Assembly (NCBI GenBank): GCA_021323695.1 | Contig: JAJPKN010000030.1 | Location: forward strand, 22,959-86,958 | Direction of reading: 5' to 3' | DNA: 64,000 nt | DNA from: Actinomycetota bacterium | GTDB taxonomy: Bacteria; Actinomycetota; Acidimicrobiia; Acidimicrobiales; Palsa-688 | Part shown: positions 36,788 through 45,861 of the stretch, in pieces | Numbering within the stretch: position 1 is the stretch's first letter | How the letters are laid out: the number at the start of each line of letters is the position of its first letter | Position numbers and translations under genes: made by a program | Notes under the pieces: generated by a model | The model's input: the letters and a program-made list of their open reading frames with translations, nothing else | What the model was told of the DNA's origin: nothing | Databases searched by the model: none

Positions 36788-37435
36788 CTAACGCCCGAGG
36801 ACGGCACGGGCTCGCGCCCGCGTCCGTTGTGCCAGCAACGATGCCTGGGCCCTGGCCCGGGCACGAGCACGACCGGCCAGCGAGCCTGCCGGCACTTCGG
36901 CGACGACCACGTCCTGGGCCGCCCCAGGGGCGAACAGCCCGGGGCCAGCCACAGCGGGGTAGGGGTCAACCGGCTCGGTGCTTATGGCTGACCTAGGTAC
37001 CCTGTAGCGTCCCACCAGGTGCTTGGCCGCGGCCTCGCTGGCGACGCTCCAGCGGTCCACCGACCGGGCCAGCAACCACAGCGCCCACCGGGAGATGCCC
37101 AGGTCGCCGGTGACGACAGCGGTAACGGCGTCGAAGCGGGCCATGGCCACGGCCAAGCCGGCGGCGGTGGCCAGCTGGCCGGCCGCGGCCAGGTCCGAAA
37201 AGGGCACCCCTGGTTGCAGGCACAGCACGAGTTCGGGGGGGTAGCCCAGGTGCCGGCGGGCTTGCTCCAGGCGCCTGCCGGCCAGGGGGCCCACGATGGG
37301 CACGGACAGGGGCGCAGCCCCCGTCCGGTAGCCCACCATGCGGACGTCGCAGTTGCGCTCCCAGGCCCGGCGTACGGCCGCGAGCGTGGCTGCGGTGCCG
37401 GGGCCGGGCACTGGCGGGTAGCTACCAACGACCAT
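36788..37435 (-). CDS. Possible glycosyltransferase N-terminal-domain protein
   Basis: 215 residues from MVVGSYPPVPGPGTAATL; longer frames run into low-complexity sequence. The opening VVGSYPPVPG and a segment RRAWERNCDVRMVGYRTGA resemble the start of GT-B-fold glycosyltransferases, but the nucleotide-sugar-binding half is missing. The C terminus is an Arg/Ala-rich helix (GRARARARAQASLLAQ). It may be a shortened or partner protein. Lies 27 bases upstream of the subtilase on the same strand. Confidence 0.55.
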   Translation of the reverse strand: MVVGSYPPVPGPGTAATLAAVRRAWERNCDVRMVGYRTGAAPLSVPIVGPLAGRRLEQARRHLGYPPELVLCLQPGVPFSDLAAAGQLATAAGLAVAMARFDAVTAVVTGDLGISRWALWLLARSVDRWSVASEAAAKHLVGRYRVPRSAISTEPVDPYPAVAGPGLFAPGAAQDVVVAEVPAGSLAGRARARARAQASLLAQRTRARARAVLGR

Positions 37436-37595
37436 CACCTCACAAGCTGGCACCGGGGGGAACCTATCACGCCGAGCCTGGGGATCCCCCAGCCAGGCGG
37501 GTGGGCTGCCCCGGGGGCGCCGTCCTGGCGGGACCGGTGGCCAAGGCCGCCCACGCGGCCAGCCGGGCAGGGACGACCCGGTAGGCTCAGGCGCC

Positions 37596-38408
37596 GTGGC
37601 AAACACAAGAGCACGCGTGCGGGCCGCGCTCAACCGCCTGGTGATGCACTACGTAGACCTGGTCCGCGAGGAGATCCAGTCCACCCAGGAAGTGGCCACC
37701 TCGGCCCGGGACGAGGCCCGGGCGGCCAAGGCCGAAGCCCGGGCGGCCAGGGAAGTGGCCACCTCGGCCCGGGACGAGGCCCAGGCGGCCAAGGCCGAGG
37801 CCCAGGGGGCCAGGGAGGTGGCCACCTCGGCCCGGGACGAAGCCCGGGCGGCCAAAGAGGTGGCCATCGCCGGCCGGGACGAGGCCCAGGGGGCCAGGGA
37901 GGTGGCCACCTCGGCCCGGGACGAAGCCCGGGCGGCCAAAGAGGTGGCCATCGCCGGCCGGGACGAGGCCCAGGGGGCCAGGGCCGAGGCGGCGGCAGCG
38001 AGGGAGCTGGCGGGGTCGGCCCGGGACGAAGCCCGGGCGGCCAAGGAGGAGGGCCGGGTTTTCAACGAAGCCGCTACTGTCGCCCGCAACGACATCCGTT
38101 CCGCGGTAGACGAGGCCCGGGCGGCCAAGGAGGAGGGCCGGGCCTTCAACGAAGAGGCTCGCAACGACCGGGCTACCACCAGGGCCGAGCTGGAGGCGTT
38201 GAAGGCTGGCACCGAGGCGCAGGTCGACCTGCTCCGCTCGGACCTCATCGAGCTGACGCGCATGCTGCGGATGCAAGGGGACGCGGACGACGAGGTGGCC
38301 GAAACCCTGGGCCGGGCGCTTGCCCGGCTCTCGGCTGAGCTGGAGGCCCTGGCCAACGCGGTCGAGGCGCTCAGCTCCAGGCGTGAGGAGACGACAGCCA
38401 GCGCATGA
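37596..38408 (+). CDS. Heptad-repeat coiled-coil protein
   Basis: 270 residues, almost all helix. A short basic N-terminal part (MANTRARVRAALNRLVMHYVDLVREEI) precedes repeated 7- and 14-residue units such as EVATSARDEARAAK and EVAIAGRDEAQGAR. A less regular coiled coil follows to the end. No signal peptide. Similar coiled-coil genes lie beside glycosyltransferases in other polysaccharide clusters, where they may scaffold the enzymes, but that is inference. The stop overlaps the next glycosyltransferase start (ATGA). Confidence 0.8.
   Translation: MANTRARVRAALNRLVMHYVDLVREEIQSTQEVATSARDEARAAKAEARAAREVATSARDEAQAAKAEAQGAREVATSARDEARAAKEVAIAGRDEAQGAREVATSARDEARAAKEVAIAGRDEAQGARAEAAAARELAGSARDEARAAKEEGRVFNEAATVARNDIRSAVDEARAAKEEGRAFNEEARNDRATTRAELEALKAGTEAQVDLLRSDLIELTRMLRMQGDADDEVAETLGRALARLSAELEALANAVEALSSRREETTASA
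37815..37982 (+). repeat. Exact 84-bp duplication in the coiled-coil gene
   Basis: Bases 37815-37898 and 37899-37982 appear identical. Each encodes 28 residues, four heptads, so the duplication keeps both frame and heptad phase. It sits within a larger array built from 21- and 42-base units. Confidence 0.85.
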
Positions 38409-39895
38409 CGGGCGGCGTTTTCATCGACCTCGTCGCCGCTCAGAGCCCCAGTTACCGGGGCCGGGGCATAGCCCGCTACGCCACGGAGCTGGCACGGGCC
38501 ATGGCCCGGCGGCACCCAGGCCTGGTCAGCGGCATCGTGCTGCACCCCGAGCTCCCGCCCGCCGAAGGGCTGGAGGACCTGTCCCAGTGGGTGACCACTG
38601 AGCCCGACTGGGACCGGGCGTCGGTGCTCCACCTGACCTCGGTCTTCGAGCCCGAGGTGCCGGCCCGGCTTTTCTGGCCTCGCCAGGCTTCAGCCAGCCG
38701 CCTGTGGCTGGTGGCCACCGTGTACGACCTGATACCCGACGTCTTCCCGGACTGGTACCTGCAGGACCCGGGCCTACGCCGGCGGTGGCGCTGCGGGCGG
38801 GAGCTGGCCCGGGTGGCAGATGCCGTCACCGTCCCTTCCGAGGCGACCAAACAGGACGTCGTGCGCCGCTTGGGCGTCCCCGAGGACCGGGTGAGCGTGA
38901 TCGGGAGCGGTACCTCAGGCCGGTTCCGGCCCCCCGAGCCCCGGGAGGCTGCCTTGGCCACCGCACGGCGAGCGGTGAAGGGGTTGAGGCCGGGCTTCAT
39001 CGTCTACAACGGCGCCTTTGACCCCCGCAAGAACGTGGACCGCCTGCTCGAAGCGTACGCCTCCCTGCCCCGCCAGCTCATACGGAAGCACCAACTGGTG
39101 ATCTTCTGCCACGTAGCCCCCTTGACCCGCAACCACTACCTGGTCATGGCCGAACGGCTGGGCGTGAAAGGCCGGGTCCTCCTGCCCGGCTTCGTGCCCG
39201 ACGACGTGATGGTGGCCCTGCTGCAGTCCGCCCACCTGGCTGTCTTCCCGTCCCTGTACGAGGGCTACGGGCTCCCCGTCGTCGACTCCCTGGCCTGCGG
39301 CACCCCCACCATTGCCGGCGACAACTCGTCCCTGCGGGAGATCCTGCCTGCCGACGCCCGCTTCGACGCATGGGACTCCACGGCCATAGCCAATGCCATG
39401 GAGCGCGCCCTGTGCGACGAAGGCTACCGCGGCTACCTGCTGAGCCTGACCCGGCAAGCCCCCCCGTCCTGGGACGCGGTCGCCGACAAGCTGGCCGCCG
39501 TCTACCGGCACTTGATGGGCCGCTCGCGCCGTTACCGGCCCGGGTGGCCCAGCCGCCCCCGCTTGGCGCTGGTCGGGGCCCCCACGGGGCTGGTGTCGGC
39601 CTGCCAGGCAGAGGCAGAGGTGGACACTTGGGGGACGCGGGCGCCTCTGCGGCGCCTGGCCGCCTGGCGGGGGGGCTACGACGGCATCGTCATGTGGGCC
39701 GATGGGCTCCCGGCCACCGCCCCCGAGGTGGTGGAGGAGCTGAGAGCCGACCGGCCCACGCCCGTCATCGCGCTCGTGAACGAGGACCAGGCCCCCGCCG
39801 GGCTGGCTCTTGGCTCCCTGAACACCCTCAAGGTGCTGCGAGCCCGAGGGGACTGGCCAGACATAGCCCGCTCCGTGCTGGGCGCGCTCAGGTGA
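38405..39895 (+). CDS. Glycosyltransferase, family 4
   Basis: 496 residues. The GT4 domain has SYRGRGIARYATELARAM at the N terminus, FIVYNGAFDPRKNVDRLLEAY in the middle, and the UDP/GDP-sugar-binding segment VFPSLYEGYGLPVVDSLACGTP. The last ~120 residues (after MGRSRRYRP) form an extra domain not usual for the family. Overlaps the coiled-coil gene by four bases and the next gene by four (GTGA). Donor and acceptor unknown. Confidence 0.9.
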   Translation: MTGGVFIDLVAAQSPSYRGRGIARYATELARAMARRHPGLVSGIVLHPELPPAEGLEDLSQWVTTEPDWDRASVLHLTSVFEPEVPARLFWPRQASASRLWLVATVYDLIPDVFPDWYLQDPGLRRRWRCGRELARVADAVTVPSEATKQDVVRRLGVPEDRVSVIGSGTSGRFRPPEPREAALATARRAVKGLRPGFIVYNGAFDPRKNVDRLLEAYASLPRQLIRKHQLVIFCHVAPLTRNHYLVMAERLGVKGRVLLPGFVPDDVMVALLQSAHLAVFPSLYEGYGLPVVDSLACGTPTIAGDNSSLREILPADARFDAWDSTAIANAMERALCDEGYRGYLLSLTRQAPPSWDAVADKLAAVYRHLMGRSRRYRPGWPSRPRLALVGAPTGLVSACQAEAEVDTWGTRAPLRRLAAWRGGYDGIVMWADGLPATAPEVVEELRADRPTPVIALVNEDQAPAGLALGSLNTLKVLRARGDWPDIARSVLGALR

Positions 39896-41151
39896 AGGCG
39901 AGCGTGGTCGTCGTTTCCTACCGGCCCGGGGACTGGCTGGCCCCCTGCCTGGCCTCGCTCGCCGACCAGGCAGACGAGGTGGTCCTCGTGGACAACGGCT
40001 CGGAGGGCGCCCGCGCCTCGCAATTGGGGCGGCAGGCTGGTGCCAGGGTCGTGCGCTCGTCCACCAACTGCGGTTTCGCGTCCGCGGCCAACACCGGGGT
40101 GCGCCTGGCCCGGGGCGAGGTTGTCGCCCTCCTCAACGACGACGCCCGAGCGGGGGCGAACTGGCTGGCGGTGGCTGGGCGGGTACTGGAGGACCCCACG
40201 GTGGCCGCCGTCGGCCCCAAGATCCGCCTGGCCGGCAGCTACCGCGAAGTAGTGCTACCAGGCCCCGAGTGGAGGGCGCCGGGTGACGGCCGCGCCTTGG
40301 GCCACCAGTTGCGCTCGGTGCAAGTGGACGGCGCCGAAGTCCTGCCCCGCGCCCTGGGCGCCGGCATCTACCCGCTCGAGCACGACGACCAAGGCGGCCA
40401 GTGGCGCTGGACGGCGGGAGCCAAGCCCTGGTACGTCCCCGTCCCCGAGGGAGCCGGCCCGGAAGCCCCGGTGCTGGTCGACGGCCAAGCCGCACCTCCA
40501 GGCCCGCTGGTGCGCCTGGTGAACAGCGCTGGGTTGTTCCTCGACCGGCGGGGCTATGCGGGCGACATCGGCGAAGGGGCCCCAGACGACGGCCGCTTCG
40601 ACCAGCCGGCGGAGGCCTTCGCCCTCTCGGGCGCCGCCATCGCCTTCCGGGCAGAGACATGGCGCCGGCTCGGGCCGTTCGCCGGCTACTTCTTTGCCTA
40701 CTACGAGGACGTCGACTGGTGCTGGCGCGCCCGGCTGGCCGGCCTGCGCCTGGTCTATGACCCGGCCGCCGTGGTCGAGCACCGCCGCTCAGCCAGCTCG
40801 GGAGGCGAGCACGACCCATGGGTCAGGGTGCTGGCGGAGCGCAACCGGTCCCTCACCATGGTCCGCAACGGCCCCTGGCGGCAGGTGGCCTCAGCCTTGG
40901 CTGAACGCGCCCGAGGCGGCCCCGACGGCGGTGTGCGGCGCCGGGTGGCCCTGGCCCTCCCCCGCGCCCTGTGGGGCCGCGCCCGCCTACGGCGACATTG
41001 GGCGGCTCGCCCCGAGGAGGTCTGGTCCACCTGGGCCGGGCGAGGTACCGACTGGCCCAAAGGCCCGGCCAGTGGGCCCGCCGCCGGCGGAGCACCCGCC
41101 GGCGGAGCACCCGCCGGCGGAGCACCCTCTAGCTCAGCACCCGCTCTTTAG
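39892..41151 (+). CDS. Glycosyltransferase, family 2 (rhamnosyltransferase-like)
   Basis: 419 residues from the GTG at 39892; the longer frame starting at 39370 is antisense to domain content of the previous gene. Opens with VKASVVVVSYRPGDWLAPCL, then the NDD motif (LLNDDARAGANW) for metal and sugar-nucleotide, and YYEDVDWCWRARLAGLRLVYDPAAVVEH near the C terminus. A ~90-residue insert lies between. The tail is a repeat (AGGAPAGGAPAGGAPSSS). Overlaps the convergent glycosyltransferase by 23 bases. Confidence 0.9.
   Translation: MKASVVVVSYRPGDWLAPCLASLADQADEVVLVDNGSEGARASQLGRQAGARVVRSSTNCGFASAANTGVRLARGEVVALLNDDARAGANWLAVAGRVLEDPTVAAVGPKIRLAGSYREVVLPGPEWRAPGDGRALGHQLRSVQVDGAEVLPRALGAGIYPLEHDDQGGQWRWTAGAKPWYVPVPEGAGPEAPVLVDGQAAPPGPLVRLVNSAGLFLDRRGYAGDIGEGAPDDGRFDQPAEAFALSGAAIAFRAETWRRLGPFAGYFFAYYEDVDWCWRARLAGLRLVYDPAAVVEHRRSASSGGEHDPWVRVLAERNRSLTMVRNGPWRQVASALAERARGGPDGGVRRRVALALPRALWGRARLRRHWAARPEEVWSTWAGRGTDWPKGPASGPAAGGAPAGGAPAGGAPSSSAPAL
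41086..41130 (+). repeat. 15-bp tandem repeat at the 3' end of the GT2 gene
   Basis: Three copies of GGCGGAGCACCCGCC (last one partly changed) encode the AGGAP repeats of the GT2 tail. The array stops where the convergent GT4 gene ends. Confidence 0.8.
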
Positions 41152-42490
41152 CGTGGCCCGGCGAGCCATCGGGCGAGCGGCGCGCAGCACCGTCCTGAGC
41201 AGGATCTGGGAGCTGGCCGGTGGGAGCCTCGGCGCCTGCTTGGAGCCAAACCAGGTCGGACTCGACTCGGTCGAGCACCTGAGGCCACTGGTAGTTGCCG
41301 AGCACGTAGGCCCTTCCCCGCTCCCCCATTTCGGCTGCTCGCTGCGGCTCGGCAGCCAGACGGTCGACGATGGCGGCCAGCTCCGGGCCCTCCGAGAACG
41401 CCAGGCCGCCCTGGGAGCGGGCGCAGTGCCACTCCAGCACCTTGCTCCCACGGCGGACCAACACGGGCGTGCGGGCCAGCCAGGCCTCCATCACGGTCCG
41501 GGAGTAGCTTTCCATGAGGCTCGGCTGCACGAAGGCCAGGGCGGCAGCCAGGGCATTGTCCCGCTGCTCGTTGCTCAGTACCCCCACGTCGATGACCCGG
41601 TGGCGTAAGTAGGGGGGCACGTCGGCGGCACCCGGGCCGGCGCTCACCAGCTTGACCGGGGTACCAGCGTCAGCGAACACCTCGAGCAGCCAGGGCCAGC
41701 CCTTGTCCGTCTCGCGCCGGTTCAGGTACAGCAGGAAGGGCCCCTCGATGCCGTGCTCAGCCCGGAACGCAGCCGGGTCGTGGCGGGCCGGGACGTCCAT
41801 GCCGGCCCCGATCACCCGGTGGTGGGGGGCCACGGGCCCCAGGCTGTGAGCCAGCTCGTGCTCCGGTTCGGACAAGAACCACACCGAGGCCGGCAGCGCC
41901 AGTACGTGGCGCATGACCTCGAGGCGGGCGTAGACCTCGTCGTGGAGGCAAGGCATGACGATGGCCCGGTCGGCGACGGCCGGCATGCAGACCGTGGTGG
42001 TCCAGAACAAGTACGGGGCGAATATGACAGCGTGGAACCGCTCACGCTCCCGGTAGAGCGCTTCGAACAGCCCGGGGGTGCGGAACAGGGCGTTCAGCCA
42101 GGTGACCTGGTCGTCGAGCGAGGGCGTCTCGCCGCCGTAGATCCGCCCGTGGACCCAGTGCTCCTTGCTCCCCGAGGACGCCAGCAAGTTCTCGAAACGC
42201 CGCACGAGGATCCCGTCTTCCACCTTCTCGCCGGCAGGAAGCTCGTTGGCCCACGTGTAGGGGTTCGTAGCGCACGTCGTCAGCACCTCGACCCGCCAGC
42301 CACGGCCGAGCAAGCCGAGTGCCATCTCGCGCAGCACGAACTCGGCCCCACCCAGTATCTCCCGGCCGAACCTTGGGCTCACGAACGCGAGCACGCCCTT
42401 GGTGCCCCCCCGGCGTGCTCGTAGGGTGCTGGGCACTGCCCGGCTCCCAGCCGGGCCCGAACGGCCCTGGGCGGGCTCCCTCACAGCCAT
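41129..42490 (-). CDS. Glycosyltransferase, family 4
   Basis: 453 residues. N-terminal GILAFVSPRFGREILGGAEFVLREMALGLLGRGWRVEVLT-like GT-B domain; the acceptor half opens with LAFVSPRFGREILGGAE. The donor half has FLLYLNRRETDKGWPWLLEVF and FVQPSLMESYSRTVMEAWLARTPVLV, with the family Glu. A start 30 residues further in (after the basic stretch) is possible. Reads against the preceding plus-strand genes. Confidence 0.88.
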   Translation of the reverse strand: MAVREPAQGRSGPAGSRAVPSTLRARRGGTKGVLAFVSPRFGREILGGAEFVLREMALGLLGRGWRVEVLTTCATNPYTWANELPAGEKVEDGILVRRFENLLASSGSKEHWVHGRIYGGETPSLDDQVTWLNALFRTPGLFEALYRERERFHAVIFAPYLFWTTTVCMPAVADRAIVMPCLHDEVYARLEVMRHVLALPASVWFLSEPEHELAHSLGPVAPHHRVIGAGMDVPARHDPAAFRAEHGIEGPFLLYLNRRETDKGWPWLLEVFADAGTPVKLVSAGPGAADVPPYLRHRVIDVGVLSNEQRDNALAAALAFVQPSLMESYSRTVMEAWLARTPVLVRRGSKVLEWHCARSQGGLAFSEGPELAAIVDRLAAEPQRAAEMGERGRAYVLGNYQWPQVLDRVESDLVWLQAGAEAPTGQLPDPAQDGAARRSPDGSPGHAKERVLS

Positions 42491-42584
42491 CCCGGGCTAC
42501 CTCCGCACCCCTGGGCACCTCCGCACCCCAGGCTGCCTCCTGCCCCCAACGACGCTCCAGTCACGCCCGGTAGCATAACCACCG

Positions 42585-43715
42585 GTGCCCGCTTCCCGCT
42601 TCGGCCGCAGCTCAGCGGGCAGGTGGTGGCGTAGGTTGGCGCTACCGCCGGGCCAGGCTGGCCCGGGAGACGACGACCTGCCGGCCCGGGCCGGCGCAAG
42701 CGCCCCAGCCGCGGCCGGCACCAGCGCCATGGCCCCCGCGACCGGGGTGCAAAGCCCCGCGACCTGGGCGGACGTGGTCGCCTGCTACCGCCTCCTGCTC
42801 GGCCGCCCGCCCGACCCTGAGGGTGCAGCCCACTACCGCCAGCAGCTGGCTGCCGGCGCGACGGTGGGGCAGGTTGTCGAGGAGTTCTTGGGGTCGGTGG
42901 AACTGGCCCGGGCCCACCCTGGGCTCATGGGTGAGAGCCGCCGCACCCAGCTTGTCGCCACAGCCGAGGGTTTTTCCATGTACGTGGACCCTACCGATTA
43001 CGCCGTCGGCCACACCGTGGCCCGCACCCGCACCTACGAGCCGGAGGTGAGCTCGGTCCTCCGCCAGGTCCTCTCACCCGGTGGCACCCTGGTGGACGTC
43101 GGGGCCAACATGGGCTGGTTCAGCCTCCTGGGCGCCTCGGTCGTCGGCCCTGCCGGCCGGGTGGTCGCGGTGGAGCCCAACCCCGCCAACGTGGCCCTGC
43201 TGGCCTCCAGCGTCGAGGAGAACGGCTTCACCAACGTGCAAGTCTTCACCGTGGCCGCCTCTGACCGCACCGGTGCCGTGGCCCTGGAGACAGACGGGAG
43301 CAACGGCCGGGTCATCGTCATCGACGGCCCCCCGCACCAGCCGGTACGGGCCAGCTGGGTGGTCGCCGCCCAGCCCCTGGACGAGCTGGTCGGGCCGGCC
43401 GGGGTGGGACGGGTGGACGTGGTCAAGCTGGACGTCGAGGGTGCTGAGCCGCTCGTGCTGCGAGGGGCGGCCTCAGTCCTCGAGCGTTGCCGCCCTGTGG
43501 TCATCACCGAGTTCTACCCCGAGGCCCTGGACGCCTCCCCGTGGGGCAGCGCAGCCGGCTACCTGGAGATGCTGCGGGGCCTGGGCTACCGGCTGTCGGT
43601 GATCGGCTCGGACGAGGGGCCGCCCGGCACCGAGGCCAGCGACGAGCTGGTCCTGGCCCAGGCCAGCCAGCCTGGTCGCCCCCAGCTCAACCTGCTCGCC
43701 CTCCCGTCCGGGTAG
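42585..43715 (+). CDS. FkbM-family methyltransferase with N-terminal DUF4214-like domain
   Basis: 376 residues. Residues ~60-112 (ACYRLLLGRPPDPEGAAHYRQQL) resemble the DUF4214 phycobilisome-linker-like repeat often fused to glycan enzymes. The SAM motif is LVDVGANMGWFS (169-180), with VVAVEPNPANVALL and VDVVKLDVEGAEPLVL, the FkbM pattern. Probably O-methylates a sugar. Start GTG at 42585; ATG at 42729 would skip a low-complexity lead and is an alternative. Confidence 0.88.
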   Translation: MPASRFGRSSAGRWWRRLALPPGQAGPGDDDLPARAGASAPAAAGTSAMAPATGVQSPATWADVVACYRLLLGRPPDPEGAAHYRQQLAAGATVGQVVEEFLGSVELARAHPGLMGESRRTQLVATAEGFSMYVDPTDYAVGHTVARTRTYEPEVSSVLRQVLSPGGTLVDVGANMGWFSLLGASVVGPAGRVVAVEPNPANVALLASSVEENGFTNVQVFTVAASDRTGAVALETDGSNGRVIVIDGPPHQPVRASWVVAAQPLDELVGPAGVGRVDVVKLDVEGAEPLVLRGAASVLERCRPVVITEFYPEALDASPWGSAAGYLEMLRGLGYRLSVIGSDEGPPGTEASDELVLAQASQPGRPQLNLLALPSG

Positions 43716-43738
43716 GGGCCGCCCTCCGCCCTCGGAGC

Positions 43739-44950
43739 TCAGCCACCACCCAGGCCAGGGACCTCGGTCTTCACCACGTACTCGAGCTGCTCCAAGCTGA
43801 GCACCCCGGGGTGGCGGACCAAGACCACGCCGTTCGGCCCGAGGACCACCGCGAACGGCAGCCCCGGGACACGGTAGGCGCCAGCCAGAGAACCTTGGGC
43901 GTCGGACACCATCGGGTAGGTGGCACCGGCACGGTGGGCGAAGGCAGCCCCGGCCTGCGGCGGGTCGGACACGTCCACCCCTACGAAGCGGGCCTTGCTG
44001 CCCAGGGCCCGGTAGGCCTGTTCCACCACCGGCAGCTGCTGGGCACAAGCCGTGCAGGTGCTCGACCAGAAGTCGAGCACCGCGTAGTGGCCGGCCAGGG
44101 ATGCCGACGACAGCACCCGCCCGGGGCGGCCCAGCTCGGGGAGGCGGAACGGCGGAGCGGGTGCCCCGACGGTGGCGTCGGACCGGGTGGGCAGCGGTAC
44201 CGCTCCCCCGACCGGGGGGCGGCGGCCGGCAGGGAGGAGGTCGACGGCCATCTGGGCCATGGCGTGGGCGAACAGCGAGGTGCTCGCCGCGTTGTCGCCG
44301 AAGTCGCCGATGGCTGCCACCTTGCCGGCGGGGCCGACGAAGAACAGCTGGGTGCCGTGCACCACCGTACGGTCCTTGCGGTCCAGGCCCACGTACACCC
44401 CGTAGTGCTTCCACACCGGCTCCAAGCGAGCGGGCGAGCCGGTGGCGAACAGCCAGTTGCGCACCGCCCCCAGGCCGTGCTCGTCCGACCAGGCCCTCAC
44501 CCAGCGGGCCCCCGGGTAGAAGGGGTTGACGTTGACGGCCAGGAAGACGACTTGGCCCGACGCCCGGCCCAAGTCCTCGTCGGCGGCCACGATGTCCTGG
44601 GCCAAGAAGGTGCACAGGTCGGTGCAGCGGTCGTCGTTGAACGACACTACGACGGCCCGGCCCCGGAACCGGCTGGGCGAGACGGCCTGGCCGTACTGGT
44701 CCACGAGCTGGAACGAGGGTGCGGGGTACTGGTCGGCGGGGCTCAGCAGGTCCAGCTGCAAGACGTTGGCCGCGGCGGTGTTGAGGCCCGGGGCCACGTC
44801 CGCGCCCGCCCCGGGGCCACCGCCCGGGCGGGCCAGCACGGCGAAGGCGACCAGGGCAGCCCCGAGCACCCCGGCAGCGGCGAAACGGGCCCTGCGGTGG
44901 CGCTTCAAGGTGCCCGCCGCGCCCCGTCCAGGGGTTGCGACGTCAAGCAC
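43739..44950 (-). CDS. Sco1/SenC-like and TlpA-like thioredoxin fusion
   Basis: 403 residues from the GTG at 44950, which overlaps the ccdA stop by 8 bases; the longer frame lies antisense-like over ccdA. A membrane anchor (about 20-40) is followed by a Sco domain with CTDLC (copper CxxxC) and the matching His in VHGTQLFFV. After a linker, a TlpA/ResA domain carries the redox pair in WSSTCTACAQQL. Both modules would lie outside the membrane, where CcdA could reduce them. This points to cytochrome oxidase copper delivery and/or cytochrome c maturation. Confidence 0.88.
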   Translation of the reverse strand: MLDVATPGRGAAGTLKRHRRARFAAAGVLGAALVAFAVLARPGGGPGAGADVAPGLNTAAANVLQLDLLSPADQYPAPSFQLVDQYGQAVSPSRFRGRAVVVSFNDDRCTDLCTFLAQDIVAADEDLGRASGQVVFLAVNVNPFYPGARWVRAWSDEHGLGAVRNWLFATGSPARLEPVWKHYGVYVGLDRKDRTVVHGTQLFFVGPAGKVAAIGDFGDNAASTSLFAHAMAQMAVDLLPAGRRPPVGGAVPLPTRSDATVGAPAPPFRLPELGRPGRVLSSASLAGHYAVLDFWSSTCTACAQQLPVVEQAYRALGSKARFVGVDVSDPPQAGAAFAHRAGATYPMVSDAQGSLAGAYRVPGLPFAVVLGPNGVVLVRHPGVLSLEQLEYVVKTEVPGLGGG

Positions 44951-45854
44951 TGGTGGTGCCCCGTGCCCCGCTCGGTGCCGGCCGGGCCCCTGCCGAGCCG
45001 CTGCCAACCTGTGCTCCTGGGGAGTTGGCCCTGGCCGGGCCGGGGTGGGCCAGGGCAGGTACCACCAAGGCCGCGACCACGGCGGCACCGAGGACCAACC
45101 CGCTCAGCCGAGGCGAAGCGGCCAGCCAGTTGCTGACGGCGGACTGGGCCGCCTCGACCGCTCGCACCGGAGCCGGGGCGGACGCGGGCCGTACCAGGTC
45201 GCTCACCCAATAGAGGACCAAGTAGGCCCCTACCACGGCCAGGACCGCGCCCGAGGCGCGGGGTAGGCCACGGCCCAACCGGGAGGCCCGGCGCAGGGCA
45301 GCGGCCCCGGCGTGGGAGACCACCAGGCTCGCCACCATCAGCACCAGGCCCATGCCCAGGGCGTAGGCCGCGAAGGTGCCCAGCCCGGCCAGGGGCCCGG
45401 CACGGGTGAACGACCCGGCCACCGCGGCCAGGAACAGCGGCAGGGCGCAGGACAGCGAGGCCACGGCGTAGGCCACGCCGAAGCTGGCCATGGCCACGAC
45501 CCCGGGGCGCCCCGAGCGGGCGCGGGGCACAGGAAGGCTGAGGTGGGGCGCCCGGCCCAGGAGGACAAGTACGCCGAAGCCAGCCATGGCCGCCCCGAAG
45601 GGGACCATGGCCCAGGGCGCCCAGTCGACGACGACCCGGGCGCCGCTTTCCACCGCCGCTCCCAGGGCACCGAAGACAGCCACGAACCCGGCGCACACCC
45701 CGGCCCCGGCTCCCAGCCCCCGGGCTGTCCGGCTGAGCGGCCCCGGCCCTGCCGTTCCTCCCCTGGCGAACAGGGCCAGGTAGGCGGGCAACAGCGGGAA
45801 CCCGCAGGGGTTGACGGCGGCGACCAAGCCTAGGGTGAACGCGTAAAGCAGCAC
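44943..45854 (-). CDS. ccdA: Cytochrome c biogenesis protein CcdA
   Basis: Polytopic membrane protein that carries reducing power outward. 303 residues from the GTG at 45854; the longer frame overlaps the aminotransferase end. The two conserved Cys are in VNPCGFPLLPAYLALF and SCALPLFLAAVAG. About six to seven hydrophobic segments are visible, plus an Ala/Pro/Gly-rich tail. Lies between the aminotransferase and the Sco-TlpA fusion in one run. Confidence 0.93.
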   Translation of the reverse strand: MLLYAFTLGLVAAVNPCGFPLLPAYLALFARGGTAGPGPLSRTARGLGAGAGVCAGFVAVFGALGAAVESGARVVVDWAPWAMVPFGAAMAGFGVLVLLGRAPHLSLPVPRARSGRPGVVAMASFGVAYAVASLSCALPLFLAAVAGSFTRAGPLAGLGTFAAYALGMGLVLMVASLVVSHAGAAALRRASRLGRGLPRASGAVLAVVGAYLVLYWVSDLVRPASAPAPVRAVEAAQSAVSNWLAASPRLSGLVLGAAVVAALVVPALAHPGPARANSPGAQVGSGSAGARPAPSGARGTTSA

Positions 45855-45861
45855 CGCAGCT

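Noticed and set aside
37681..38060. Repeats considered as a CRISPR array
   Set aside because: Units are contiguous, of varied length and coding in one frame; there are no unique spacers of fixed length.
39370..39891. Longer form of the GT2 glycosyltransferase
   Set aside because: The extra part reads the GT4 gene in another frame; GTG 39892 overlaps the GT4 stop and begins the conserved domain.
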